Shown in pieces: positions 17,601-26,382 of a DNA stretch of 64,000 bases; positions within the stretch are counted from its first letter, which is position 1; every line of letters begins with the position of its first letter. The notes beneath the pieces were generated by a model, which saw nothing but the letters and a program-made list of their open reading frames with translations, ran no database searches and was not told the origin of the DNA. Source of the DNA: M3007 sp032115775 (GTDB lineage: Bacteria; Bacteroidota; Bacteroidia; Chitinophagales; Saprospiraceae). The DNA lies in assembly GCA_032115775.1 (NCBI GenBank), contig JAUMBL010000073.1, positions 15,174-79,173 on the forward strand, in the 5' to 3' direction. The position numbers were made by a program, and so were the translations under genes.

Positions 17601-18751
17601 CCGACGCTGCCGTTGTTGTAGTACATGAACGAGGACATCCCCAGCTCGTTGCCGAACGTATCGAGTGGACCGCGGAAATAATCCACACCCAGCATCGGAA
17701 TTTGTTCGCAATACGTAGGTACGTCGCCGCAGGCGCAACCCGGTTGGCCGTCCTGGTTATCCTGGTTGTAGATATACATCAGGGCGCGCTCGACATCGCA
17801 ACCCACAAAGTCATCCTGGTAGCAGCCGAGGTCGGCGTCCACCCACATCGCGAAGAACGTAGAATCAATACGTTCTACGGCACGGTTGATGAGTTTGTAG
17901 CGCTGGAAGGTCATGTCGTTCAACTCGTCGTTGGTGACATAGCCGAAGGCCTGCACCTGTACTTCCATTTGGATCGTATTGCCTTGCGTTACAGCATGCG
18001 CCTGACCGCCGCCGTGGTCGTTGTAGATCCAGAAGATCATTTCATCCGGATAGCGGTCGAGCGGGCAGCGGCGAATTTCGATGGAAGGATAGTCGCCATC
18101 CAGCGGATCATAGATTCCGTCTTCTTTTACATCGTAGAAGCCGGCAAGCGCCTGGGTCGTGAAGGGCAGGTCGAAGCCCCACACATCCACGAAATACTGG
18201 TTGCCGCGGGCGGGCCATCCTTTTACGCCGCGCGGGACGACATCCGGGCTGAGATTGCCGGCGGCCAGGTTGCGCAGGTGTTGGCGGATTTCATCGCCGG
18301 TGACGCGGAAGTGGCGGTCCCAGTTTTTGCAGGTAAACTCTTCCGTGACGCCGGATTCCGAGATCGGGCCGGGCCAGAAATCGTTGGCGCCCCCTTGGCG
18401 ATAATCCTGGCAGGCCAGTTTAAGGTTGCCCGCGGGGTCAATACCACCGATCCAGACTGAGCCGGCGAAAATGGAAGACACTTCGCGTTGGCCCGTGCTG
18501 GGATCTACTTTCGGCACGATATAGCGACCGTCTGTAAAGTCCCACCAACAGTCGCCGCCGCCCAACAAGCGCGCACGGACGTTATTGATCGCCTGGTCAA
18601 TTTGCGAAGTAGAGGCGGCGCAGATATTGCGGTACTGCGCCCTGTTATTTTGAGCGGCGCCGGATTTTACGCGGTTCGTGGGGATATGCGCCGAGGCGCT
18701 CCAGGCCACCATTACCGCGACAAATACCAGCCATAATTTTAATACACGCAT
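14681..18751 (-). CDS. Large T9SS-secreted protein with C-terminal sorting domain
   Basis: I chose ATG 18751 (1356 aa) because it directly opens a signal peptide (MRVLKLWLVFVAVMVAWSASA); a longer in-frame extension upstream would overlap the receptor gene's end. The last ~100 residues form a type A T9SS sorting domain: VVPNPYYGYSQYE, SLDGKFIRQY, LEWDMRNSKGVPVASGVYLI and a terminal WFGIGRQF. The central region has many aromatics, Asp and Asn, plus Cys pairs such as GCACGD, but no catalytic motif I recognise. The start is 28 bp after the TonB receptor's stop and the PorV-like gene follows, so the three are probably one operon. Receptor, T9SS-cargo and PorV-family triplets recur in Saprospiria-like genomes; their function is not established from sequence alone. 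Confidence 0.85.
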   Translation of the reverse strand: MRVLKLWLVFVAVMVAWSASAHIPTNRVKSGAAQNNRAQYRNICAASTSQIDQAINNVRARLLGGGDCWWDFTDGRYIVPKVDPSTGQREVSSIFAGSVWIGGIDPAGNLKLACQDYRQGGANDFWPGPISESGVTEEFTCKNWDRHFRVTGDEIRQHLRNLAAGNLSPDVVPRGVKGWPARGNQYFVDVWGFDLPFTTQALAGFYDVKEDGIYDPLDGDYPSIEIRRCPLDRYPDEMIFWIYNDHGGGQAHAVTQGNTIQMEVQVQAFGYVTNDELNDMTFQRYKLINRAVERIDSTFFAMWVDADLGCYQDDFVGCDVERALMYIYNQDNQDGQPGCACGDVPTYCEQIPMLGVDYFRGPLDTFGNELGMSSFMYYNNGSVGVHPTATHDPSADIEYYRYITGTWRDGTPVSIGGNGYAPSNPNAVPTRFALPDPPNDPAGWSMCTANLTFGDRRTLQASGPFTLKPGAVNELIIGIPWVPDIDYPCPDLEQLFRADRLAQGLFDNCFDLLDGPSAPTVNWVELHQEIVAVLSNDSLSNNFRENYQESDFLAPEKFKLSTDPDSQALANYRFEGYRIYQLINPNVSAGDYDDPGKARLVSEVDVKNGVQKVYNWIETRDPNTNEVIYYPELQVEGKDSGIRRTFSIKDDKFAVGNDKRLINHRKYYFSVIAYAYNNYFTFDPLLRPVDGQQRPYLVGRQNIQIYTVVPRPIVDQVLQSAYGDGVEVTRLQGLGAGGNFLDLTPESRDAALKPGFDSTLTYRPGRGPIGVTIFNPFEVKDGEYELTIVDGNNTDNKIDADARWELRQLPGGNVIASETSIAELNEQLLLEYGFSITVQQTAETGNFTPSLPVNRPDLFASPGTANGAIGAELEYKDPNQQWLFGFGDQEFGLFHYVKTRPLEEDAPLDPFQGLSTLGEGWFVPYVLADWRIAEDANQILTPAWTTKNFGTALNQSVVGGLTNFVDPNNRYRKLNALPNVDIVLTSDTSKWSRCAVIEMASGFYTAPEYTLKDPTLTTQSPAPNRLRQMFDTRWSPAVGKTDANGDGLPEYDGSTTATGDTLRGMGWFPGYAIDVETGQRLNIFFGENSCYSSSLDTRYTGRDMLWNPTDQFFRGDNPVAYYDFVMGGQHFIYVSNSPYDGCAEIHRRFTPENWPAAQQQGSKILEMRKLAWCGMVQCLPPFQMKSLREGLVPNDVVVKLRVDNPYQTWYNKDAAGAFTAHPKYLIKINGREPLELTGDLVNNALDSVKVVPNPYYGYSQYETSQFSNLVKITNLPAKCSVTIYSLDGKFIRQYQRNEEYAPYRQITPDLEWDMRNSKGVPVASGVYLIQIQAPGMGERTVKWFGIGRQFDPSGLN

Positions 18752-18779
18752 GGTGAATATAATGTTTAAATAGTTTGGA

Positions 18780-21700
18780 TCAGAATTCAAACAAGGCGCC
18801 AACGTACAGGCGACGCGGCAGGGTGAAGTTACCCGGGTTGAGCATCACCCAGGAATAAGACGCCAGGTAGGATGCCGGGTTCCGGCCCTGATCTACGACG
18901 CCCTGAATGACGCTTTGGCCTTCCGCAGTGGCCAGGTAGCCGTCATCGGTCGGCGATCCGCTGTAGGGATACACGTTGATGACGTTTCTGCGGTTCAGGA
19001 TATTTGCAACACGGAAATACACGTTCAGGTTCAGCGGCCGGCGACCGGGCGCGCCGAGCGCGAAGGATTTGTCGAGGCGCAGGTCAATGTTGAAACGCCA
19101 GGGCAGGCGGTTGCCGTTGATAGCCCCGATGGTGCCTTCGCCGCCGAAGCGGGTAGGACGCAGTTTGGCGGTATAGGGACGACCCGATACGGCCAAGAAC
19201 TGCATATTCGCGCCGAAGTTGGCAAGAATATCTACGCCGCCGATGCGCGGGCCGTTGTAGCGGTCGCCGGAATCGAAGCGATAATCGAAAATACCCTGGA
19301 TGTTGTGGCGCTCATCGAAATCGAGCGGATACAGCGTGCGGAGGTTACCGCGCGTGGTCAGACCGCGCTGGGAAATGGCGTTCGAGCCGGTACCGTCTGC
19401 GAACTGCAGGGTATAAGCCAGGCGGAGTTCGGCATTTTGCACGCGGCGCAGGTCGTATTGTACCGTAAAGCCTTTGGTCGTACCGAAGTCAATGTTTCCG
19501 AAGGTATTATAGCGACCGATCGTGGGTACGAAGAGGATGGTGCGCGACTGGATCATATCGCGCATCTCGCGATAGTATGCGGAGAACTTGAGCGCGGAGT
19601 TTTGGTTGAGCCGCTGTTGAAAGCCTACTTCGTAATCCACCACGCGTTCCGGCAACAGGTTTGCGTTATTTTCCGGCGTGCGATTGGGCACATAGAAATA
19701 CAGGTAATTCAGCGGCGTCATCTGCCAGTTGCTCGGCGGGCGCTGCACGAGCACGTCATAGTGCGCGAAGAAGTTCGCGTCCTCGGAGATCGGGAATGAA
19801 AAGGCCAGACGCGGCAGGAAGTTTACCTGCGGCGTATAGTCTTCGAAGGCCGAGTTGGGGTTGAAGCGCGCATCGAAGATATCATCGCCGCTGATAGTAT
19901 CCAGGAGGAGCGGCGCGACTACGCCGCCGCCGAAGATCACATTGCCGTCGTTCGCCTGGCGGCCGTCGGGGAAATACCAGGTATCGCCGTTGCGGTACGC
20001 CTTTGTGGACTGGTCGTTTTCGCCCACGACATACACCTTGAAGTCGTCGCCGATATTCGCCGGTTTCGCGCCGGCGCCGGGCACCGTCCGGTGGTACTGA
20101 TCCGCCGACATGACTTCGTACAGCGAATACTGATCGCGCATGACCTTCGTATTCAGGTCGAAGCGCTCTACGCGAAGACCCAAGCTGAAGATCATTTTAT
20201 TGAACGTGAACTTGTCCTTGATGTACGCACCCTGGTACAGCGGACGCAGGGGCGCCACCGGGAAGCTGCGGTAACCGTTCTCGTCACGCTGGGTGAAGAA
20301 GTCGTTGAAGGTAATATTATCGGTCGTCAGATTGCCGAGGTAATCATAACCGTAGTATCCGATCAGGTTGCGCTCCGTGAGTTCACGCGGAGAGAACATA
20401 GACAGGCTGAGTTGATCCGGGCGGAGGCCGTGTATATTAACGTATTCGTTGATGGGTAAGCCGAGTGCGTTGCGCACTTCCTTGTAGAATTTGCCTTCCG
20501 GCAGATCCACCGTTGCCACCGCGAAGCCCTGGAGTGAGTCGCCGATCAGCGGCGACCAGGTGGGGTCATAGTATTTTTCCGTAGGCTGGTTGTAATCAAT
20601 CCCGTTGAAGTGCTGGTTGGCGAGCTGCGAGCCCAGCAGCCAGAGGCCGAAGGGCGACACGCCGTAGCTGCGCTCGTTGCGCTGTTCGTTCATGATACCC
20701 AGTTGGATACTGTGCACACCCGTGCGGCCGAGTTTGACATCGAAGTTCGTGGAGGCCATGAACGTGATAATGTCCGACTGGCTTTTATTAAAGGTGTTAT
20801 AGACCAAGCCGGCATTGGAGTGCATATCTGCCCACAGGTTGTCATATACGCTGAGGAGGCGGCCGTTTTGGGCGGCGTAGGTAAAGAAGAATTCGTCGTT
20901 GGCGTACTGGTTGTACTGCAACAGTTGCGGGTTGGTGACAATTCGTTGACCGCTTTGGTTGATGTAGCCGGCTTCAAAGCTGCGGAATGCTTCCTGGTTG
21001 TCAATCTGTTCGATCAGACCGCGGTCGCTGGGACCGCCAAACGGCACGAAATCGAAGTTGAAGCGACCCATGTAGCCGTAGTCGAACAACCGATCGCCGT
21101 GGCGCGGGTCGTAAGACCGACCCAGGCTGCGGTCGAAACCGAACTGGATGGTATAGCTTGCGTTGGAGATGCTCACGCGTTTTGCGGAAGCGGCGTCCTG
21201 CGCGCCGTCCGAGTTGCCGAGGCGGTGGCGGAGGCGGAACAGGCCGCGGTATTGCTGGTTGTACTGGGTCGGGTTGTCGTTGTTATTCAGCAAGCGCCAG
21301 CCACCCGGCGTAAATTGGTTGCGGACATCCTTCAGCGTGCCCGTGACACTCAGATCAATATTATCGGTGGCGCGGAAGTCCAGTTTGGCGGTAACGTCCA
21401 CATCCCGGCGGCCTTCATTCGGCCGGTAGTTGAGGGCATCCACGCTTTCGCCGGTGAATGTTTCGGCCGTCGGCACGATGTTGCCCGAGATAGGCGTCAG
21501 CGGGAGCGCCTGGACTCTACCCAACACGTTCGTATTGGTGATGACCTCCGGATTGGCGATCGTACCGTCTGCGTTGTATTGCAGGGGCGTGCCATCGGTG
21601 ATTTCCTGCCAGTTCGCGATCGTGCCGTCCGTATTATATTTAAGCGGTGTGCCTTTGGCGACGAACACCGAGCTAGCCGGCGGCCCGTCGTCGCGTTGGC

Positions 21701-22526
21701 GGAGGTATTGGCCGGAGAGGCGGAAGCCGAGCACGGTTTGTTTTGCGCCGTTTGCTTTGGTTCGGCGAATTAGCGGACCGGAGACGTTGGCGGTTCCGAG
21801 CAGCCATCCGTACGGATCCAGACCGTTGGAGTTTTCGATTTCCACGGCGCCGTGGTATTCGCTGGCTGGGCCTTTTGTAATCACCGAGATCACACCGCCC
21901 GTTACGTCGCCGTATTCGGCGCCCAGACCGCCGGTTACCACCTGCAGCTGTTCGATATCCTGTACCGGCGGCGTTGCGCCGGCCACGCGGATACCGTCAA
22001 TGTAGTAGTTGGTGGCATTGGAGCGGGAGCCGCGGATATTGACCGCGCCGCCGTCAATGGAAGAAGTGCCGGCGGTGGTGGCCACGATGGCGTTCACGCT
22101 ACGAGTCGGCAGGTTTTTGATCTGATCCGAGGTGAGCGTTTGGCCGGTAGCCGTTTCGTCCTGCTTAATAAGCGGCACTTTAAAGGTTTTGATCACCACT
22201 TCCGTGAGCACGGTGTTCGACATCGTCCCGTCCAGAAAGTTGATCTGACCGTTGAGCACCTTCACGCCGGAGTTCCGAAGGGTGGAGAATCCCGTGTAGG
22301 AGAATTCCACATCGTAAGTACCCGGGTCGAGGTTCAGGCGATAGTTGCCTTCGAAATCCGTAATGGCGCCGCGCACCACGTCGGTTCCCTTCAGCACCTT
22401 CACTGTAGCACCGATGAGTCCTTCGCCGGAATCATCGGAAATCTTACCTTGCAGCACGGTGGACTGCGCGATGACGGCGCCGGTTCCGAGTAGCAGGGCA
22501 ATGGTTAAGAGTAAAGAACGTACCAT
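18780..22526 (-). CDS. TonB-dependent receptor with carboxypeptidase-regulatory-like N-domain
   Basis: Start chosen at ATG 22526 (1248 aa), which opens a clear signal peptide (MVRSLLLTIALLLGTGAVIAQ); a TTG four codons upstream is the alternative. Residues ~25-105 form a CarboxypepD_reg-like Ig fold (LQGKISDDSGEGLIGATV, GTYDVEFSYTGF). A plug domain follows (~120-215: ETATGQTLTSDQI, GGAVNIRGSRSNATNYYIDG, GGLGAEYGDVTGGVISV). The remainder is a 22-strand-type barrel ending in LYVGALFEF with a terminal Phe, as expected for BAM-dependent insertion. Such proteins move bulky ligands across the outer membrane using TonB energy. No SusD-like partner lies beside it; the neighbours are a T9SS cargo and a PorV-like barrel, so the substrate is unknown and a glycan-uptake role is not supported. 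Confidence 0.92.
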   Translation of the reverse strand: MVRSLLLTIALLLGTGAVIAQSTVLQGKISDDSGEGLIGATVKVLKGTDVVRGAITDFEGNYRLNLDPGTYDVEFSYTGFSTLRNSGVKVLNGQINFLDGTMSNTVLTEVVIKTFKVPLIKQDETATGQTLTSDQIKNLPTRSVNAIVATTAGTSSIDGGAVNIRGSRSNATNYYIDGIRVAGATPPVQDIEQLQVVTGGLGAEYGDVTGGVISVITKGPASEYHGAVEIENSNGLDPYGWLLGTANVSGPLIRRTKANGAKQTVLGFRLSGQYLRQRDDGPPASSVFVAKGTPLKYNTDGTIANWQEITDGTPLQYNADGTIANPEVITNTNVLGRVQALPLTPISGNIVPTAETFTGESVDALNYRPNEGRRDVDVTAKLDFRATDNIDLSVTGTLKDVRNQFTPGGWRLLNNNDNPTQYNQQYRGLFRLRHRLGNSDGAQDAASAKRVSISNASYTIQFGFDRSLGRSYDPRHGDRLFDYGYMGRFNFDFVPFGGPSDRGLIEQIDNQEAFRSFEAGYINQSGQRIVTNPQLLQYNQYANDEFFFTYAAQNGRLLSVYDNLWADMHSNAGLVYNTFNKSQSDIITFMASTNFDVKLGRTGVHSIQLGIMNEQRNERSYGVSPFGLWLLGSQLANQHFNGIDYNQPTEKYYDPTWSPLIGDSLQGFAVATVDLPEGKFYKEVRNALGLPINEYVNIHGLRPDQLSLSMFSPRELTERNLIGYYGYDYLGNLTTDNITFNDFFTQRDENGYRSFPVAPLRPLYQGAYIKDKFTFNKMIFSLGLRVERFDLNTKVMRDQYSLYEVMSADQYHRTVPGAGAKPANIGDDFKVYVVGENDQSTKAYRNGDTWYFPDGRQANDGNVIFGGGVVAPLLLDTISGDDIFDARFNPNSAFEDYTPQVNFLPRLAFSFPISEDANFFAHYDVLVQRPPSNWQMTPLNYLYFYVPNRTPENNANLLPERVVDYEVGFQQRLNQNSALKFSAYYREMRDMIQSRTILFVPTIGRYNTFGNIDFGTTKGFTVQYDLRRVQNAELRLAYTLQFADGTGSNAISQRGLTTRGNLRTLYPLDFDERHNIQGIFDYRFDSGDRYNGPRIGGVDILANFGANMQFLAVSGRPYTAKLRPTRFGGEGTIGAINGNRLPWRFNIDLRLDKSFALGAPGRRPLNLNVYFRVANILNRRNVINVYPYSGSPTDDGYLATAEGQSVIQGVVDQGRNPASYLASYSWVMLNPGNFTLPRRLYVGALFEF

Positions 22527-22706
22527 AGAATTCAGCAATTAATTTGCAACGTACACAAATGAGCAGACAGAGATTTTACGAATATTTGATGAATGCCTTT
22601 TTTAGGCGGTGCAATGATAGTAAAAATGCAGCTAGTGATTTAATACTTTTGCCATAATATCAAAATAAAGCAAAATTTTTACCCATTTTCGGGGGTTTCT
22701 GACTTG

Positions 22707-23645
22707 TTAAGTGATCGCTGCGGCAATTTTTCTTAATAAAATTTCCGCAAGCAGTTTCTTGGACTCCACCGTCCAGCCGGCAATATGGGGACTTAAAACA
22801 ACCTGATCCAGTGCAAACAGCCGGTGGTACAAGGCGATTTCCGCCTGGCTGTACGTTTCCGGTTTTTCATTTTCAAAAACGTCGAGGCAGGCGCCGCCGC
22901 ACTGCCCTGTCTCCAGCGCGTCTGCCAGGGCGTAGGTATCCACACATTGTCCGCGCGCCGTGTTGATTAAAATAAATCCAGGCTTGCATCCGGCGATAAA
23001 TTCCCGGTTTACGTAATGCCGGGTTTCTTCGGTCAGGGGCAGATGCAGGCTGATGATATCTGCCTGTCGGCGGATATCCTCCGGCGTACATGCTTCTATC
23101 CAGGGCATTTCCTTTGAAAAACCCTGTTTGTACCGGTCGTGCGCCAGTACGCGCATCTCGAACCCGGCCAGTTTGCGGGCCAGTTGGCTGCCCGTATAGC
23201 CGAACCCGACGATGCCGATCGTTTGGCCGCGGAGTTCGATTCCCCGGTTGGCTTCCCGCCGCCACTCCAGCCGGCGCAGTTCGCGGTCGGCGCGCAGGAG
23301 ATTATTCGACAGCGCCAACAGCATGCCCAGCGCGTGCTCGGCTACGGCGTTGTTGTTGCCTTCCGGGCTGCTCAGCACGGCCACGTTTTTTTTCGCCGCA
23401 TATACGCGATCTACAATTTCCATACCCGAGCCCATCCGACCGACAAATTCGAGATGGACGGCCGCATCCAGCAAATTCCGATCCACCAGAATTTTACTGT
23501 TGATAATCAGGCCGTGGTAGGCGCCGATGCGCATGCGCACTTCCGCCAGGGTAATATCCGGCTCAAAATCGCAAGCGTACCCCATGCGCTCCAATCCTGC
23601 TGTCAAGGCCGGATGGCAATCATCCGTGATAAGCACTCTTTTCAT
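22707..23645 (-). CDS. D-2-hydroxyacid dehydrogenase (NAD-binding)
   Basis: Starting at ATG 23645 (312 aa; a TTG five codons upstream is less likely), this protein shows the D-2-hydroxyacid dehydrogenase layout. The N-terminal substrate half ends near VGRMGSGMEIVD. The NAD-binding motif is GIVGFGYTGSQLARKLAGF, and the catalytic Arg/Glu/His set is represented by INTARGQCVD, DVFENEKP and LSPHIAGWT. The family reduces 2-keto acids to D-2-hydroxy acids or the reverse; 3-phosphoglycerate, glycerate and hydroxypyruvate are common substrates. No serC or related gene is adjacent, so the substrate cannot be assigned. The gene stands alone, with an AT-rich ~180-bp gap to the divergently distal TonB receptor. 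Confidence 0.9.
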   Translation of the reverse strand: MKRVLITDDCHPALTAGLERMGYACDFEPDITLAEVRMRIGAYHGLIINSKILVDRNLLDAAVHLEFVGRMGSGMEIVDRVYAAKKNVAVLSSPEGNNNAVAEHALGMLLALSNNLLRADRELRRLEWRREANRGIELRGQTIGIVGFGYTGSQLARKLAGFEMRVLAHDRYKQGFSKEMPWIEACTPEDIRRQADIISLHLPLTEETRHYVNREFIAGCKPGFILINTARGQCVDTYALADALETGQCGGACLDVFENEKPETYSQAEIALYHRLFALDQVVLSPHIAGWTVESKKLLAEILLRKIAAAIT

Positions 23646-23909
23646 GCTAACTGAAATCAAAGATAGACACCTTATATAATATAGCGCAGCCCCATTGAGC
23701 GAAAGCCCGTGCCGGGTGTGTGAAACAATCGAATGAATGTGCGAACGGGTTGTTAGGCAGGCGGACGGTTATCCGCCGAAAGCAGAAATGCGGCGTTTTT
23801 TTCCATTCCGCCATTTGGTGCGCGCATATTTACGAGCATGTTTGAAATTTTTACGGAACTTTGCACCGCGCACCTTTGCATTCCAAAGCAAAGGTATTCT
23901 GATCCCGAT

Positions 23910-24578
23910 ATGAAAAAGATATTTTTTTTGATTTTCCTCGCCGCTTTTTTTGCTTTTTGCCAAAAAACGGAAAAAAAGCCCGTGCAAACCTTGCAACTCT
24001 ACGCGCGTTACCTCGCGCCAGAAGCACAAATTCGGGTGGAAGCCGCCCTGGAAACGCGCGAAGGCAGCGCAGCGCCCAAAAAAACAGCGATACCGGGCGG
24101 AATTCGATACAACGACTATCCGCTGACGGAGATCAACGCACCCGGGCCGCTCTACCTGTTCCAGCGGGCTTGGGAATACACACCGGATCATGTATTCAGT
24201 TGGCGTACGCCGGAGGGGCAAACCCGGAAATTCGAGGCTCGCGTGCCGGCATTTGACAGCCTGCAGTTCGACCAAGCGGTGCTGCGGCGCGATGCGCCCG
24301 CCCGTTTTGCCTGGCGAGGCGAACCGCTCAGTCGGGGCGAAGCGCTTACCTTTATCTGGGAAAAAATAGACGGCGGCAAAACGGCAAAAATGGAGATCGT
24401 CAGCGTAGGCCCCGAGCCGGCAGTGGAATTTCCCGCCGCAAAAATTGCCGAACTCGAAGCCGGCCGCTGGGCACTCTACGTGATCCGGCGACAACTGCTG
24501 AAATCAGAGGCGGACGGCCTGCCGGTTTCGGCCATTTTTGAGTATTACAGCCAGGCAGATACCATTCAAGTGCAATAA
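23910..24578 (+). CDS. Small predicted lipoprotein of unknown function
   Basis: ATG 23910 gives 222 aa. It opens with a lipoprotein signal (MKKIFFLIFLAAFFAFC) in which the Cys at residue 17 would be lipidated; the ORF extends upstream in frame, but that extension has no signal character. The mature part is a mixed beta-rich domain with no motif I recognise. I see no operon partner: the next gene, a thioredoxin-like protein, has its own promoter ~320 bp downstream. Probably an envelope lipoprotein facing the periplasm or surface. Confidence 0.7.
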   Translation: MKKIFFLIFLAAFFAFCQKTEKKPVQTLQLYARYLAPEAQIRVEAALETREGSAAPKKTAIPGGIRYNDYPLTEINAPGPLYLFQRAWEYTPDHVFSWRTPEGQTRKFEARVPAFDSLQFDQAVLRRDAPARFAWRGEPLSRGEALTFIWEKIDGGKTAKMEIVSVGPEPAVEFPAAKIAELEAGRWALYVIRRQLLKSEADGLPVSAIFEYYSQADTIQVQ

Positions 24579-24654
24579 CTCCCGCTTCAAAAACGGGTGA
24601 ATTGGTTATTTTTTAAACAAAAAATTAAATTTTTAATTTGTAACCGATTAACCC

Positions 24655-24686
24655 AAACCCCGAAAGGGTGACATTATTCTAGCTCG
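24655..24686 (+). repeat. Short dispersed repeat, CCCCGAAAGGG-GTGACATTATTCTAG type
   Basis: AAACCCCGAAAGGGTGACA followed by TTATTCTAGCTCG matches copies at 28478, 61411 (inverted), 61704 and 61753. The CCCCGAA(A)GGG(G) part can form a short hairpin. This copy lies upstream of the tlpA-like gene's promoter. Confidence 0.8.
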
Positions 24687-24841
24687 AAAAAACCGGATTG
24701 GGCATCGCTGCCGAAGACCGATTTTCAAAAGCCGACAACGCCGGCCGTCAGAAAATTCGTCGCAATATGCCGCTTGAAGCCGGCGTTTTATGCCCGTCAA
24801 GTGAACGTAAAACAAATTTTAGGCTATTATTAACTATTAAA

Positions 24842-24874
24842 TTGCCCCGGACGCTTCCAAGGATATTAAATTTG
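24842..24874 (+). promoter_or_regulatory. Bacteroidota-type promoter of the TlpA-like gene
   Basis: TTG at 24842-24844, a 22-bp spacer, then TAAATTTG at 24867-24874 match the Bacteroidota -33/-7 consensus (TTTG, 19-21 bp, TAnnTTTG), with a slightly long spacer. It would start transcription about 20 bp upstream of the ATG at 24898. Confidence 0.6.
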
Positions 24875-24897
24875 CACGGTTCAATTATTAAAATTCT

Positions 24898-26274
24898 ATG
24901 AAAAAAATCCTGTTTATTCTCCTTTTTCTACCGCTCGCGGCTTTCGCCTTTCAGCAGCCTAAAGCAGCCGGTGCAAAAGGTACCGTCACGCTGATCTGCA
25001 ATATTGTGGACGCGCCGCCGGGCGCCGACAGCCTCCGCCTCTACAAAATGCAGGGCATGGGCGGCAGCGTGGCGGCGGCCGTTGCCGCTACGGAAGGGAA
25101 ATTTGTTTTCAAAATGCCCGCCGGCCCGGCCAAACTCTATGGCATCGGTTTCAGCGAAGCGGCAATCGCGAAGATTATCCTCGGCGAAGAATCCGAAATC
25201 ACCGTCTGGGCAAACGCCAATTACCTCGACAAAGCGCGTACGATGAATTCGCCGGCCAACAAAGGCTTGGAAAACCTGCAACGCGCATTTGAAACTTTCG
25301 CCGAGGAAGAAGAGACGCTCTTCGTAGAGTACCGCCAGACGTTCAACAACGCGCCCAACCGCGCAGAGGTCGTAAAAAAAGCCCAAGCGCTGGGAAAACG
25401 CAAAACGCAACTCCTTGACTCCCTGAAAACTGCCAACCCCATCCTCTACAGCATCGCCTCGCTCCGCATCCACCCGGATTATCAGGCGGAAAATAAGCCC
25501 AGCTTGGATGAAATCGCCTTTACCGGCCAGTCTTTTTTCAAATACGCCGATTTTACCGATAAAAATATGAACGAACTGCAGGACGTGTACGACGCGTTCA
25601 GCCAGTTCGCAGAACGCCTGCTGAAATACGGCGCCCGCGAGGATATGGTCAAGCAAATCATCCGCGAACAACTCGCCAAAATCCCCGAAAATTCCGGCGC
25701 CTACCGCCTCGCACTGGGCGGCATCGTCAACGGCGTGAAAACAAACGGCCCACTCTATGTCGAGTTCGGCCGGGAATACATCAAACGCTACCGCGACAAC
25801 AGCCTGGGCGAAATCAGCCGCCTCGAATACGAACTCAAAAAGAACAGCGTATTCACCACCGGCATGGAAGCGCCGGATCTCGCCGGCCCCACGCCCGAGG
25901 GCGGCACGTTCTCGCTCGCCCAACTCCGCGGCAAATACGTCCTCATTGATTTCTGGGCCTCCTGGTGCGGCCCCTGCCGCCGCGAGAACCCCAACGTCAA
26001 GGCTAACTACGACAAATACAACAAAAAAGGCTTCGAAATCCTCGGCGTAAGCCTCGACCGCGAGTCGGGCGCCTGGGTCAAAGCCATCGAAGCGGACGGC
26101 CTCAACTGGAAGCATATCTCCGACCTCAAGGGCTGGCAAAGCGAACACGCCAAACTCTACTCCGTCAGCTCTATCCCCGCAACGGTCCTGCTCGACAAAG
26201 AAGGGAAAATTATCGCGCGGAATCTGCGCGGCCCAGCGCTGGAGGAAAAACTCCGGGAAATTTTTGGAGAGTAA
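24898..26274 (+). CDS. TlpA/ResA-like thiol-disulfide oxidoreductase with N-terminal DUF4369-like region
   Basis: This 458-aa protein has a signal peptide (MKKILFILLFLPLAAFAF) and no lipobox Cys. Residues ~28-110 are a beta-rich domain of the kind that precedes thioredoxin folds in Bacteroidota (DUF4369-like). A mostly helical linker follows (~115-315). A TlpA/AhpC-TSA-type thioredoxin fold at ~322-458 carries the active site WCGPC at 356-360 (context DFWASWCGPCRRENP) and the cis-Pro segment SSIPATVLLD. Such periplasmic proteins reduce or reshuffle disulfides in envelope proteins or cytochrome precursors. It is monocistronic, with its own promoter and a terminator immediately downstream. Confidence 0.9.
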   Translation: MKKILFILLFLPLAAFAFQQPKAAGAKGTVTLICNIVDAPPGADSLRLYKMQGMGGSVAAAVAATEGKFVFKMPAGPAKLYGIGFSEAAIAKIILGEESEITVWANANYLDKARTMNSPANKGLENLQRAFETFAEEEETLFVEYRQTFNNAPNRAEVVKKAQALGKRKTQLLDSLKTANPILYSIASLRIHPDYQAENKPSLDEIAFTGQSFFKYADFTDKNMNELQDVYDAFSQFAERLLKYGAREDMVKQIIREQLAKIPENSGAYRLALGGIVNGVKTNGPLYVEFGREYIKRYRDNSLGEISRLEYELKKNSVFTTGMEAPDLAGPTPEGGTFSLAQLRGKYVLIDFWASWCGPCRRENPNVKANYDKYNKKGFEILGVSLDRESGAWVKAIEADGLNWKHISDLKGWQSEHAKLYSVSSIPATVLLDKEGKIIARNLRGPALEEKLREIFGE

Positions 26275-26339
26275 AATAATGAATTGGCGCCCAATTTTGT
26301 GGAAATCACAAAATTGGGCGCCAATTCATTCTATTTTAC
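26271..26339. repeat. Long near-perfect palindrome overlapping the tlpA-like stop codon
   Basis: A ~31-bp arm (GTAAAATAATGAATTGGCGC plus CCAATTTTGTG) and its reverse complement flank a GAAAT loop, with only a 2-nt bulge. The arm contains the TAA stop codon of the tlpA-like gene. It lies between convergent genes (next gene ends 26383). Its TAAAATAATG...TTGGCGCC order resembles one side of the palindromic elements found after 30 kb, but no further shared sequence is seen. Confidence 0.8.
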
Positions 26340-26363
26340 GGCGGCGCTAGCCGCCTTTTTTTT
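26340..26363 (+). terminator. Rho-independent terminator of the TlpA-like gene
   Basis: A GGCGGC-GCTA-GCCGCC hairpin is followed by eight T residues on the plus strand, placed directly after the long palindrome at 26271-26339. Confidence 0.85.
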
Positions 26364-26382
26364 GCCCTGGCAAAACCTACCT

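Noticed and set aside
16328..18460. 710-codon plus-strand ORF
   Set aside because: Antisense to the T9SS cargo gene, which has a signal peptide and sorting domain.
23769..24494. 241-codon minus-strand ORF
   Set aside because: Antisense to the lipoprotein gene, which has a proper signal and lipobox Cys.
24928..26148. 406-codon minus-strand ORF
   Set aside because: Antisense to the TlpA-like gene, which carries a clear WCGPC motif.
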